Source of the DNA: Polydactylus sextarius
Lineage: Eukaryota > Chordata > Actinopteri > Polynemidae
Reading direction: 5' to 3'
Assembly (NCBI GenBank): GCA_016801845.1
Contig: CM028931.1
Location: forward strand, 18,554,302 to 18,618,301
Length of the DNA: 64,000 nt
Within the stretch, counting starts at the first letter, position 1, and each line of letters starts with the position of its first letter. The notes beneath the pieces were generated by a model, which saw only the letters and a program-made list of their open reading frames with translations, had not been told where the DNA came from and did not search any database. Both the position numbers and the translations under genes were made by a program. Positions 24,630 to 35,010 of the stretch are shown in pieces.

Positions 24630-24720
24630 CGTCGTCTTCTTCCCTCCTGAAGAAACAAACCACATCTGGTCTCTAAAGGTCAAGAAGTCAAGACGCCGTT
24701 TGACCTCAACGACACGTCGG
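24630..24720 (+). repeat. Dispersed repeat, copy 1 of an approx. 90-bp sequence
   Basis: Shares GAAACAAACCACA, CTAAAGGTCAAGAAGT, AAGACGCCG and TTGACCTCA with 26275-26365. It directly follows the retrotransposon remnant and may be part of its 3' untranslated region. Confidence 0.65.
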
Positions 24721-24743
24721 AGACAGAGAGAAATCGGACCTCA

Positions 24744-24815
24744 GGGTCTGAGAGGAGACGACGGCTCTTTAATTCTCGTATCTTCAGTCGTCAGGTGAAC
24801 ACGTGGTGTCACAAG
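24744..24815 (+). repeat. Right copy of the direct repeat flanking the retrotransposon remnant
   Basis: Carries GGTCTGAGAGGAGACGACGG, CTTCAGTCGTCAGGTGAA and CGTGGTGTC, matching 23740-23825 with scattered substitutions. At about 70 bp it is too long and diverged for a simple target-site duplication. Confidence 0.6.
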
Positions 24816-25940
24816 AAGATGAGACCCAGCGTCACCGTGTCTCATCTGTGGCTTCATTACTGCTGCCTCAGCCTTCCCTCGAGCTCCATCCTGAAACCAA
24901 CTTCACCATGAGCCCTTAAGTGTACTTACAAGCAGCCATCCAAGCACTTATCCAAATGGATCACAAGCACCCAGGTTTAATTACTTCAGGTCTGCAGGAT
25001 GATACAACACAACCACGGTCACATTTGTCTTTTTCTAACACAACACAACACACTCCTGGCCTCTTCACCACTACACACTCGGCTCATGCAGGCCTTTTTA
25101 TTTTATTTGGTCTCCAGCTTGAAAGCAACGGGAAGATGCAGCTTTGTAGACGAGAAGAAAGAAAGTAGAGTACAGAGCGTCAAATATAGCTGCGACGACG
25201 TTCCCTGACCTAAATATCGTATAAAAGTAACATCAAAGTATAAAGAGAGACGAAGAGAGAGAGGTCAGGCTGCTTCAGCTCATAAAACAAGCTCTTTATC
25301 AATCCAATCGTTCATTTAATTCCTTTAGCTTCGTGGTTTCATTCATGTGTGAAGCTCAGAGCCTTGGCCCTGCCTCGGCTGCTAATAAAGAGATAAACTG
25401 TTAATTGTCAAGTGGAAGTCGCCTCGAACAGTCGACTCTTCTTCTTCTTGACAAAACAAGAGTTCAAGGTTTCCAAACGAGTCCTAACCCAGCTTTGTGA
25501 AGCGACATTTTGCTGCCCTCTAGGCAGCAGGTGAGGAACTACAGCGTCTCTCAGCCCGGTGATTAATATTGTTAGTACATCAGACAGTCAGGATCTATAA
25601 AATGCACAGGGAATCAGAAAAAACCACACATGCATGTGATTATTCAGTGATGCAACGAGCTCTGGCTCCAGATAATCTCTTCTCCAGGAGGTTTGCAGAC
25701 GCAGTGCAGCAGCGTGAACGCAGTAACCGAATCAACACCTTCCTCCCACCGCCTCCACGCTGGATCACATTAGGCTGCACAGCTGCTCCTGTTTTTCTGT
25801 CATATCACTTTACATTTGTTTTAAAACTAAGTTGTTGTTGTTCACTAAAACTTCTTAATTGTGAAGTTTATTCTTTGAGAGCTGCAGCAGATGTTAATGG
25901 ATGTCTTCCCTCTTTCGTTAGCGCTACGTTGAAACACGCT
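24816..25940. other. Noncoding stretch
   Basis: No repeat block. A 147-codon open frame at 25569-26012 crosses the perfect hairpin and lacks any recognisable domain. Confidence 0.3.
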
Positions 25941-25987
25941 GCGTCACACACACTCCCAGTCCAGTCGACTGGGAGTGTGTGTGACGC
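25941..25987. other. Perfect 20-bp inverted repeat with 7-base loop
   Basis: The arm GCGTCACACACACTCCCAGT (25941-25960) pairs with its exact reverse complement at 25968-25987 across the loop CCAGTCG. There is no neighbouring T tract or coding frame to make it a terminator. It could form a cruciform or an RNA hairpin. Confidence 0.8.
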
Positions 25988-26274
25988 TGTGTGTCGGTTC
26001 ATTAAAGTCTAAAACAAACAAGCCCAGGAGGAGCTGAGAGGATGCTCATGTAAGTGTGTATAACGACTAATTGGAGGAGGAGGTCAAGTTGAAAGCGACG
26101 TGTGGTGTGTTCACACCCTCAGGTGCTTATTACAGCACACTAGACTAACTAACTGTTAGCGTTGTGAATTTTCCCGGGCAACGCTCCGTTTAGTTTGATA
26201 AGATTATGTAAATATGAGGTGAAGAGGAACCTGAGCGCCTGCACATCCAGGAAATCCTCCAGATTAATCACGAC

Positions 26275-26365
26275 GCCGTCATCTTCTTCTCTCCCGGAGA
26301 AACAAACCACACCTGGTGTCTAAAGGTCAAGAAGTTAAGACGCCGGTTGACCTCAGCGACGCGTC
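26275..26365 (+). repeat. Dispersed repeat, copy 2 of an approx. 90-bp sequence
   Basis: A clear match to 24630-24720 about 1.6 kb downstream, including GTCTAAAGGTCAAGAAGTTA and GACGCCGGTTGACCTC. It could be a second, very short 3' end of the same retrotransposon family. Confidence 0.65.
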
Positions 26366-26974
26366 GATAAACAATAAAACAACGTTCGTGAACGTTTCCA
26401 GGAAGCTTTTACAGTCAGAGCACTTCAACAGTACAGAGAAGAAGAAACGCAGCAACGTCATTGAGACACATTCAGACGGCGCTGCAGATACCGGCTGCTT
26501 CCACTCCAGCCATTTCATGTCTCTTTATTCCCACTGCTGCTCATGTGTGTGTGTTAAAACTGCAAACTTCTGTGTAATTTCTGTCTGAACTCTAACCTTT
26601 GTTCTGCTCCTCTACAGGAGCTGAAAGAAGAGAGGACTGGTGGGGCTCTAATGAGTGGCGCTCCTCGTTAGCGTCATCATTAGCCTTTGTACCTTCTTCA
26701 CCACAGCGAAGAAGATTTTGTGTCACAACACGGACGACTCACGGCTCATGTGTGACACCTGTTGATGTTCCCTGAATCATCAACGACGCTGAGAAAACCT
26801 GTGGCTCCAGCGAGGCTCTGACCTCCGTCGCTACAACGTCAACACGTCTGTAAAAGTGTGAGAAGACAAAGAAATAAAATCCCTGCACCTGCAGCTCCCA
26901 GCTGTGCTGCTCTTATTGTAAACGGCTGCTGCTGCTGCGTAACGTTTCATTTGGAGAGCAGAGATTTATCACCA
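26366..26974. other. Noncoding stretch
   Basis: No supported exon, repeat or RNA gene. Confidence 0.3.
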
Positions 26975-26975
26975 G

Positions 26976-27023
26976 GGAGGAGGAGGAAGAGGAGGAGGAG
27001 GAGGAGGAGGAGGAGGAGGAGGA
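26976..27023. repeat. GGA trinucleotide microsatellite
   Basis: GGA units with one AGA interruption. Confidence 0.9.
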
Positions 27024-27144
27024 ACCTGGAGCTGGAGCGTCTATAAATAAGACGACGTGGACGATGAGTCAGGTGTTCACACTTTATGCACAAGTGTGCA
27101 CATGTTGCTGCTGCTTTATCCAAATATCTACAACCTCAGATGAT

Positions 27145-27146
<2 letters not shown>

Positions 27147-27186
<40 letters not shown>
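27147..27186. repeat. GT microsatellite
   Basis: Pure GT run. Confidence 0.95.
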
Positions 27187-27187
<1 letters not shown>

Positions 27188-27943
27188 GTAATCGATGAGA
27201 CAGAGTTGAATCATTTCTTTCTTGGCACCATCAGTCTCCAGCTACAACATGGAAATGAACCGACCACTTCTCCACTTAAAAGAGAGTAATATTCAGCGGA
27301 GGAGACGAGGCTGCACGGGTCAAACCAGACGAAAACTGAACTAAACGAGCTGTGTGCTGCATCCACACAGAGAGAGGAGGGAGAGGAGGGAGAGGAGGGT
27401 GAGGAAGAGGAGGAAGCAACAACAACAGTTTCCCAAACGAGCCGTGTTCCTGCCACGCTCCACAGCTCCACAGCTCGGCCTCCGACCGTCTCACCCAGCT
27501 GCTTTTACTGTCACATGACCTCACAGCCGCGACACACACATCTGGATGATGTCATCAGGTCACAGGTCATCACATCTGCAGGGTCTGAGAGGTCAGAGGT
27601 CAACAACATCTGCAGCAGCAGCGGCTCAGAGGAGATCAGACACTTTTACCAACAACTTCCTCTTTTTTTAATATAAATATATAACTGAACTGCAGAGACT
27701 TGACTGACACAAACATCTGTTCACACTCACCCCCTCCTCTCTTCCTCACCCGTTTCCTCCCCCCTCCTCCCCCGTATTAAAGTCAGATCAAACGGGAGAG
27801 TGGCTCCATCACTGAGGGAATTAAAGCTTTATTAAATATCCCCAGAGAGTCGAGTCGAGGCTGAGACACAAACACCACAGCGGCCAACTTTCTCTCTTCT
27901 CCCCCCTTCCTCCTCACCCCCTCCACCATCCGCCTGTGAGCCT

Positions 27944-27945
<2 letters not shown>
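27187..27945 (-). other. Presumed start of intron 1 of the minus-strand gene; noncoding
   Basis: Includes an AGAGGAGGG run (27370-27412) and pyrimidine-rich DNA near 27730-27775. No second exon recognised. Confidence 0.3.

Positions 27946-28017
<72 letters not shown>
27946..28017. repeat. CA microsatellite, about 72 bp
   Basis: Pure CA run about 370 bp inside the presumed first intron of the minus-strand gene. Confidence 0.95.
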
Positions 28018-28019
<2 letters not shown>

Positions 28020-28113
28020 CACCAGCCCAAGAAACGCTCAAGTTGGAGTCTGAGCGGAATATAGATGCAGCTGGAGACAAGAGCGGTGATTTGCACCGAG
28101 ACATGATCCACCC

Positions 28114-28148
28114 TGGAGCCGCTGCTGCCGCCGCTGCTGCCGCTGCCT
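28114..28148. repeat. GCTGCC short repeat
   Basis: GCTGCTGCCGCC-type triplets that would read as polyalanine in several frames. Intronic by the gene model above. Confidence 0.75.
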
Positions 28149-28189
28149 CCCCCTTCACTCCCCAGTCAGTCTCCCCCTTCTCTCCCCCT

Positions 28190-28660
28190 CCAGAAACACT
28201 GTCCTCCTGCAGCACATCCCGCTTCTCCCGGTGCCGAGCGCGCACGGAGCCTCCGACCCCCGCGGAGAAACTTGGCGCGGCTCGTCTCTGTCCCTCTCCG
28301 GGCTTCGGAGTCGGATCCGGATCGATCCGCAAATAAAAACCAGCACAACACACATTAACACCCGCTCACACACACCTCCGGTCCTACCTGGTGGACGAGG
28401 ACCGCCAGGAGGATGCGGAGTCCGAGCTCCATGCTCTGTGGTTGGATGAGTGTCGGAGGGAAGCGGAGGATGTTCAGCAGGAGGTGCGACTCTCCGGGTC
28501 AGCTCTCAGCATAATTCCACGGTCCGAGCACCGGAGAGGAGGAGGACGACGAGCCGACCGAGGACGCACAACTTCCCGCGACACAACTGCAGCGAGACGC
28601 CGAGTGGAGCCCGGAGCGCAACCGATAGATTTATGAGGAGGACCGGGAGGAGGAGGAGGA
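28190..28660 (-). promoter_or_regulatory. CpG-rich promoter / 5' UTR region of the minus-strand gene
   Basis: This stretch is much richer in CG dinucleotides and G+C than the surrounding DNA (for example GCGCGCACGG and GGAGCCCGGAGCGCAACCG). It spans the signal-peptide exon and the sequence just upstream on the minus strand. It ends at a GGA-rich purine block and, beyond that, a 64-bp GT tract. The transcription start is not determinable from sequence; promoter function is inferred from composition and position. Confidence 0.5.
28388..28432 (-). CDS. First coding exon of a secreted or membrane protein gene (signal peptide start)
   Basis: Read on the minus strand, the ATG at 28432-28430 opens 15 codons, MELGLRILLAVLVHQ, which end in CAG followed immediately by GTAGGA, a good splice donor (28387 downward). 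The peptide has a charged start and a leucine/valine-rich core, as in an N-terminal signal peptide cut by an intron in phase 0. The ATG has A at -3 and G at +4, a strong Kozak context. The same frame meets a TGA about 70 bases upstream with no other ATG between, so this start is well fixed. The surrounding 28190-28640 is CpG-rich, as expected for a vertebrate promoter and 5' UTR. A TTTAAATA-like stretch near 28820-28830 could be a weak TATA element. The gene must continue toward lower coordinates; I recognised no second exon in the window and cannot name the family from 15 residues. Confidence is in the exon, not in any function. Confidence 0.6.
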
Positions 28661-28700
28661 GGAGGTGGGAGGGAGGAGGAGGAGGAGGAGGAGGAGGTGG
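28640..28700. repeat. GGA purine-rich block upstream of the minus-strand gene
   Basis: GGA units broken by GTGGGAG. A complementary CTC run follows at 28780-28813. Confidence 0.85.
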
Positions 28701-28779
28701 GAGGGGTTAGGAGGACGATCAGTGTGGACACACACATTCAGGTTTAGACAATTAGTCAGTGTTTATGATGGACAGGTCC

Positions 28780-28813
28780 AGCTCCTCCTCCTCCTCCTCC
28801 TCCTCCTCCTCCT
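28780..28813. repeat. CTC trinucleotide microsatellite
   Basis: About 11 CTC units. With 28640-28700 this makes an inverted GGA/TCC pair about 100 bp apart. Confidence 0.9.
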
Positions 28814-28856
28814 CTCACCCCTTTAAATAAAGGTGATCCACCTCTTAGAGAGAGAT

Positions 28857-28860
<4 letters not shown>

Positions 28861-28924
<64 letters not shown>
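28861..28924. repeat. GT microsatellite, about 64 bp
   Basis: Pure GT run. With the CA tract at 27946-28017 it flanks the gene start on both sides. Confidence 0.95.
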
Positions 28925-28926
<2 letters not shown>

Positions 28927-28949
28927 CGTGCAAATGGAGAGAAAAGTTA

Positions 28950-29862
28950 AGAGGATCAGGATCAGGATCAGGACCAGGACCAGGACCAGAAACCAGTTCA
29001 GGATCAGGATCAGGTTCAGGTTAAGAATCAGTTGCAGGATCCGTTTCAGGATCAGAATCTGGATCAGGTGGAGAAAAACCAGATCAGGATCAGGACTAGG
29101 TTTAGGATCAGGTTCAGGTGCAGGATAAGGATCAGGATCTAGTCCAGGTTAAAAAATCAGGTGCAAGATCAGATCCAGGATCCAGGATTAAAATCATGTG
29201 CAAATCCAGGATCAGGTTCACGTATAAGATCAGGATCGGGATCAGGACTGGGTCCAGTTTAAGAACCAGGTGCAGGATGAGATCAAAGATGAAGATCAGG
29301 ATCAGAATCAAGTCCTTGGTTTAGGATCAGAAACCAGCAGAAACCAGTTCTGAATCCTAAATAAAAGTTGACTTGAGGATCAGGATTAGGTTTAGGATGA
29401 GATTCAGAATATGTTGCAGGTTCAGGATCGGGATCAGGTTCAGTTTAAGAATCAGATCCAGCAAGATCCGATCCAGGATTGGGATAAAGTCCAGGATCAG
29501 AATCAGGTTTGGGATCATGAGCAAATCCAGGATCAGGATCAAGTGCAAAATTAGGATCAGAATCACATACAGGATCAGGACCAAGTCCTGGTCAGGGATC
29601 AGGTTCAGAATCTAAATCAGGACTAAGACCAAAATCAGGATGAAGACCAGGATCAGGATCAAGATCAGGTTCAATAAGGATGAGGATCAGGTTCAAGTCC
29701 AGGAACCAGTTCAGGAGCAGAATCCACATCAGGATCAGGATGAAGATCAGGTGCAGGATCAGGACTGGAGTCAGGGTCAGGATCCAGATCAAGTCCAGGA
29801 TCAGGATCAGGATCAGGATCAGGATCAGGATCAGGATCAGGATCAGGATCAGGATCAGGACA
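28950..29862. repeat. Degenerate AGGATC hexamer array, about 0.9 kb
   Basis: Hexamers AGGATC, AGGTTC and AGGACC with point changes run almost without a break. A pure GGATCA stretch lies at about 29800-29858. Long arginine/isoleucine frames result. No gene. Confidence 0.93.
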
Positions 29863-29998
29863 CCACGAACTGTTGTGATGACATCATCATCACGACAGCG
29901 TAGGAGGCGGAGTTTCTTCGTAAAGGAACCAATCGTTTTATCTGACTCACATCACCTGGTCTGTGGCTCCTCCCCGTCATGTGACGTCAGACAGGTGA

Positions 29999-30062
29999 AC
30001 TCCAGGTTAATTCCAGGTAAATTCCAGGTTAATTCCAGATAAATTCAAGATGAATTCCAGGT
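29999..30062. repeat. 14-bp minisatellite, about four to five units
   Basis: Units CCAGGTTAATT and CCAGGTAAATT with indels. Confidence 0.8.
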
Positions 30063-30650
30063 TAAAGACGCTGATCAAACATTTCTTTTCATCTTTTCTT
30101 TGTGTTTTGTCGTTAAAACTCTTTGTTTTTTCATCGTTGAACTTATATGTGGTGAAATAATGAAGATGGTTCAGGGAACCTGACGTCACGCGTCCGTGTT
30201 TAACCACCGACCAATCACAGCTCACCTGGGATGTTTCTATTAACGATGGAGGACAAACAGTGGAGCAGGAACGTCTTTCCCTCAATGGAAGTGAAAGATG
30301 AGCGCAGGAATTGTTGTGACGTCTGAGAAATTACTTTTCCTCCACAACTTTCCTGCTGTTTTCATTTATCAGCATTTATGAGCAGAGCGGCGGCGGTCGG
30401 GTCAAAGGAGGAGGAAGATGATGAGATAATCAATTAGAATCAGACGATGGATGAAGAAGAAGATTCTTTATTCTTTAACATATTTAAATGTTTTTACAAA
30501 CGTCGGGGATGAAAACAGGTTTTTATTTTTATCTTCTTCTTCAGGAGTCAACAGAATAAAAACCTTTGAGTTAAAGGTCAAGACTTTCTGGTCTTTTATT
30601 TTGAAATAACACGTTGGACAGGAAGAGAACGGAAGATCCTGACATGGTGG
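30063..30650. other. Noncoding spacer
   Basis: AT-rich DNA between two blocks of the same hexamer family. No exon recognised. Confidence 0.35.
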
Positions 30651-30850
30651 AGGTTCAGGTGCAGGTTCAGGTTCCAGTTCAGGATCAGGTTTAGGTTCAG
30701 AATCAAAATGAAGTCTGTCCATCAGAATCAGGATCAGGATCAGGATTAAATTCAAGTCCAGGATCAGGATTGAGCTCATGATCAGGATCAGGAACAGGAT
30801 GAGGATTTGGTTCAGGTCCAGATCCAGGTCCAGGATCCGGTCCAGATGTT
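30651..30850. repeat. Second AGGATC-type hexamer block
   Basis: Same family and orientation as 28950-29862 (CAGGATCAGGATCAGGAT and variants), separated from it by about 0.8 kb. Confidence 0.88.
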
Positions 30851-30925
30851 GTAGATTTATATTCACCAGTTTTCAGGATCTTAATTTGTAGAAAAGACTG
30901 AAGAAGCTTCGTTACAGAAACAGAC

Positions 30926-31271
30926 GACAACGTAACGATGCGACAACGTAACGATGCGACAACGTAACGATGCGACAACGTAACGATGCGACAACGTAAC
31001 GATGCGACAACGTAGCGATGCGACAACGTAGCGATGCGACAACGTAACGATGCGACAACGTAACGATGCGACAACGTAACGATGCGACAACGTAACGATG
31101 CGACAACGTAACGATGTGACAACGTAACGATGTGACAACGTAACGATGTGACGACGTAACGATGCGACAACGTAACGATGCGACAACGTAACGATGCGAC
31201 AACGTAACAATGCGACAACGTAACGATGCGACAACGTAACGATGCGACAACGTAACGATGTGACAACGTAA
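30926..31271. repeat. 16-bp minisatellite, about 21-22 units
   Basis: Unit ACAACGTAACGATGCG, with rare G/A and C/T variants. CpG-rich for a repeat. Since 16 is not a multiple of three and no unit has a stop on the minus strand, all minus frames stay open (up to 196 codons), giving the peptide pattern RCRIVTLSHRYVVASL. Confidence 0.95.
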
Positions 31272-34085
31272 CAAAGCGCCTGCATTGCATCATTGATCAT
31301 GAGCGACGTCACGTTTGTGAAACCGTGAAACAACCACAACATCACAATGTGTATAAACCGTGTAAACATGTTTCTAATTATTCACATTCATTACGTTAAT
31401 CATCCATAACAACAACACAAACACACACTGACACACTGACACACACCAGGGACATGTGGAAGCAATTAGCTCCATTTATCTGATCTGAGCCACAAACCAA
31501 ACCTGCTCTTTCTCTTTGTGTCTCTGAGGTTTCTCTCATTTCCCGTAAAGACTCCAGCGTGTTCACGTCTCATTCATGAGTTCACGTTGTCACAAACGCC
31601 ACTGATTGATGTCTCCAGGTTTAAACCGTCTCCATGTTTCAGGACGGTCCTGCTGTATCATCGCTGCTCCCCCGCCACAATAAAAGCCCCAGGCCAGAGC
31701 GCCCCCTCCCTCCCTGACGATCAAACGGCCGCCGTGAGGACTGTCCTCGTCTGACTGTTGTTTCTCTCTTTCTCTCTTTCTCCCCTTCACATGCAACAGA
31801 CTGCGAGAGGAGGCGCCATGTTTTCAGTGAGAGGAAGCGACGTGTGGATCAGTGAACCTGACACACACACGCCACACAACAATCCTTCATCGCCCGGGGA
31901 AAAAAGTAGAGCCAAGCTACGAAGCTTGTGAACCGCAGGCAACAAAACAAACCAAAGGATTCAACGCTCAGCTCAGGGAATAAAACAGACAAGAGAGGAA
32001 ACGAATGCTAAATATTCACCACACACTGATGTTTTAGAGAAGAGACGACGGCTGGTGACAGTTTGACTCGTTTCAACACCACGGCGCCGTGTTAAATAGG
32101 AACAGAAACAACGATGAAATGAGTCAGTTCGTCTGCTACCGTCACATCCTCCAGGACCAGGCCTTCACTGAGACCGGATGTGGACCGGAGGATCCACGCT
32201 GGTCCTGCACAGTAACTTCTACGTTTAGACGTCAGTGAATCAGACTTTACTTGGTGTTTGTCTCCACCGTCTTCCTCCATAAATCTGTGATGTTGTAAAC
32301 ACAGAGAGGCCACGCTGCCGTTAACGGCCGTCTCCAGAGTGTTACCACCGACACACTCACTCTGTGGCTCTATTTTTTACTACAGATCAGTTCACTTAAA
32401 TGAATTTGACCTTTTTTATGTTTCTAACACCACATCCACAAAAATAAAATGAGCTGTGGAGCCAAGGCAGATGGTGAGCAGCCAACGGTGGACGGAGCCT
32501 GGTGGCCTCGTCGTGATTAACTGTTGTTAAAGTCCAGAATAAAAGATGAGAAGCAGGAGGTAAATCAATGATTAGACGACGTCCACAACTTCCTGTTTAC
32601 GCTCATGAATCACATCTCAAGGTCACCGTGTTTAAGAGTCTAAATGAGCAGCGAGCTCAGTGATTTTATTTTAGTCTCAAGAGAAACTCAAGAGCAGCTG
32701 CAGTGCAGCAGAGAGGAGGTAAAAACCGTGGTGTTCACCTCTAGTTTTTATCATTTCCTGAAACTTGTCAGTCTCCTTCTGACGCTGCAGCGTCCACCTC
32801 TAGGTCCTGTCGAAAAACTCTGCAACAAAACACCTGAAACCATCACAACTTTGTTGCAACAAAACACTGCAGCTGATTCTGCTCAGTGTCTCTGAGTTTG
32901 TCAGCATCTTTGAGATCTTTGACGTCACAACGTCGTTTGGAGACACGATGACGTTATGTGTCTGAAATAAAAGTCTCACATGGAGGAAAATGTAAAAAGA
33001 GCAGTGGAAAGAGACTTGATGAAGAAATCTTTGTTATTCAGTGAAACTCACCATGAATATTCTTTAGATCTTTATCAATCAAACCCTGACGTGACGTCCT
33101 GAGCTGCAGGTATTGATCCTCGTCCTTCAGACTCTCAGAGGAGGAATTTTTTAAAACCGTCTTTATAAATCGACCGTTCCTCAGGGTCACATCCTGACAC
33201 ATTCTCAGACCAGATAAGTTTCCAGTTGATCTCCGTCTTCAAAAACATAACGAGGTCGAGACATTAAACAGACGATGTGTAACGATCTTCACATGACTGA
33301 CGATGATGATGATGGTAATGTGTCTATAATCACAGTTATCACGTCGTTAGTAAATGAACAGAGACAGACAAGGTTTAAAAAAACCACATGATGGTTTTTA
33401 GTGAACTGAAAAGTCTTGACGTTAGCAGCTCGTTAGCTTTGTTAGCTTAGTCAGGACACAAACAACAATGTCACTGCTGCTTTAAACCAACAAGGACAAC
33501 AGGTTGTAAAGTGCAGTAAATTAAACGTCTTGGCTCCCGGGTCTCCATGACAACTGAGCATCTCCATCTGCCATGGAGACGAGGAGACGAAGAGGCGAAG
33601 GTTTGATTTCTGTCAAACTACCGTCCTGTGATCATTGGTGGTAATTATTCCTCCAACATTTATATTTAATCTGCTGCTCTGACTTCCTGCCGTCAGAAGA
33701 ATGAATAATGTGGACGTGTTACAGTCGGTCGCATAAACATCATTTATCAGATAGTTTGTGTTCAGACGCAGCAGCTCCAACAGCTCAGGTTGGGACGGCG
33801 TGGGCGGACACATCTGTACCCAAGATTACAGGTCAGAGGAGTCAGCTGACCGCCCCATTAAAAGTCTGGGAACAAACAAGAAAATGATCATTTACCAGCA
33901 AACAAACAAAGACGACGATGGATCGTCTCGACCCGACACGAATTAATTCGGTTTTAAACGTAGAAACCAACTAACAGCAAAGTGAATCACGCAGGTGATT
34001 AATCACAGTTGGACGTCGCTGGTGATTGATCACCTGCTGCAGACTTTAGCTCCTAATAGATTCATGATGAGAGAGAACCAGAGAG
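31272..34085. other. Noncoding stretch of about 2.8 kb
   Basis: No repeat array and no exon supported. A short GATGATGATGATGG run lies near 33301-33315. Confidence 0.3.
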
Positions 34086-34215
34086 AATTAAAGCTTTTTA
34101 TTTAAAAAAAAAAAAGAGCAGTGGTGGATTTTATCTTCCTGGTTCCCAACAGGTGTCATCACACTTTTAGAAGATGGAGCTGGTTTCACTTCCTGTTCAC
34201 TTCCTGTCCTCGACC

Positions 34216-34286
34216 TCGATGTAAAAACACTGCAACTTTATTACAACAAAACACTGCAACTTTATTACAACAAAACACTGCAACTT
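34216..34286. repeat. 24-bp tandem repeat, about three units
   Basis: Units built on ACTGCAACTTTATTACAACA. An A run (34106-34117) lies about 100 bp upstream. A related sequence is at 32818-32868. Confidence 0.8.
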
Positions 34287-35010
34287 CCTCACTGTTTGTT
34301 CGTCCAGATCATCTCTGTGTGTGATTCATGTAGATTGTAGATATTTGCTCTTCCTGTCGATGTGAATCGTCACCAGGTGAAGGTGGTAAAAGGACGTGGA
34401 CTTCAGCGACTGTCTCGACTCTTCAGATGAACGACAGGAGGCCCGGAGATGCTCTGGATGTTTCTGTGAGCAATCAGATCTCAGTGGGGGATCAGCTGCT
34501 GCTGCTGCTGCTGAGATAAAATAAAATATAAAATAAAAACCACAAAGACGATCAGTCGTCTGTCTGAGAACTGATCCACCGTCTTCTCCGCCTTCACTCC
34601 CCCGCTCGCATCTCTTCTTCTTCTTCTCCGACTGCGAGATGTTTAAAGACGGCCACAGGGACCAGAGAGGATTGTGGGTAAGACCGGAGGAAGGACACAA
34701 ATCACAGCATCACTGTGTTTTATTTTCATTTTCTTCTCTCTGTTTCTTCCCAGCAGCTGTTTTCAGGAAGTGAAACCTCCTCATCCATAACGGCCCATTA
34801 CTGCTCTACTCGTCGCTCGGCCTCGTCTCAGCTGATTCATAAGACTCCGGAACGACGCGGCTCGTCGTTAACGCGTCGATAACGACAGAATTAATAAAAC
34901 AACAGAGTTTATCACCACGCCGGTTGTTAGCTCCAACTTTATGATGCACACGGTCCAGACGAGGTTACTCTCACTGAGCTTCTTATTAGAAACAACAGGA
35001 AACTTGATTA
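34287..35010. other. Noncoding stretch
   Basis: Includes a CTG run (34495-34513) and a CTT run (34613-34626). No gene recognised. Confidence 0.35.

Noticed and set aside
25569..26012. 147-codon open frame
   Set aside because: No domain, no ATG with good context, and it runs through a perfect hairpin, so chance is more likely.
27832..28353. Minus-strand frame of 173 codons across the CpG-rich region
   Set aside because: Driven by polyalanine-type GCTGCC triplets and a CA tract, and it lies inside the presumed intron.
28391..28710. Plus-strand open frames overlapping the signal-peptide exon
   Set aside because: Shadows of CpG-rich DNA ending in polyglycine/arginine from a GGA repeat. The minus-strand exon explains the region better.
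30926..31271. CRISPR-like regular array
   Set aside because: Units are contiguous without spacers, and the genome is eukaryotic.
30703..31369. Minus-strand frames of 196, 162 and 120 codons with SHRYVVASL repeats
   Set aside because: Three frames with the same repeated peptide from a 16-bp unit, so not a gene.
34106..34117. A run as a possible retrotransposon tail
   Set aside because: No reverse-transcriptase remnant or target duplication upstream.
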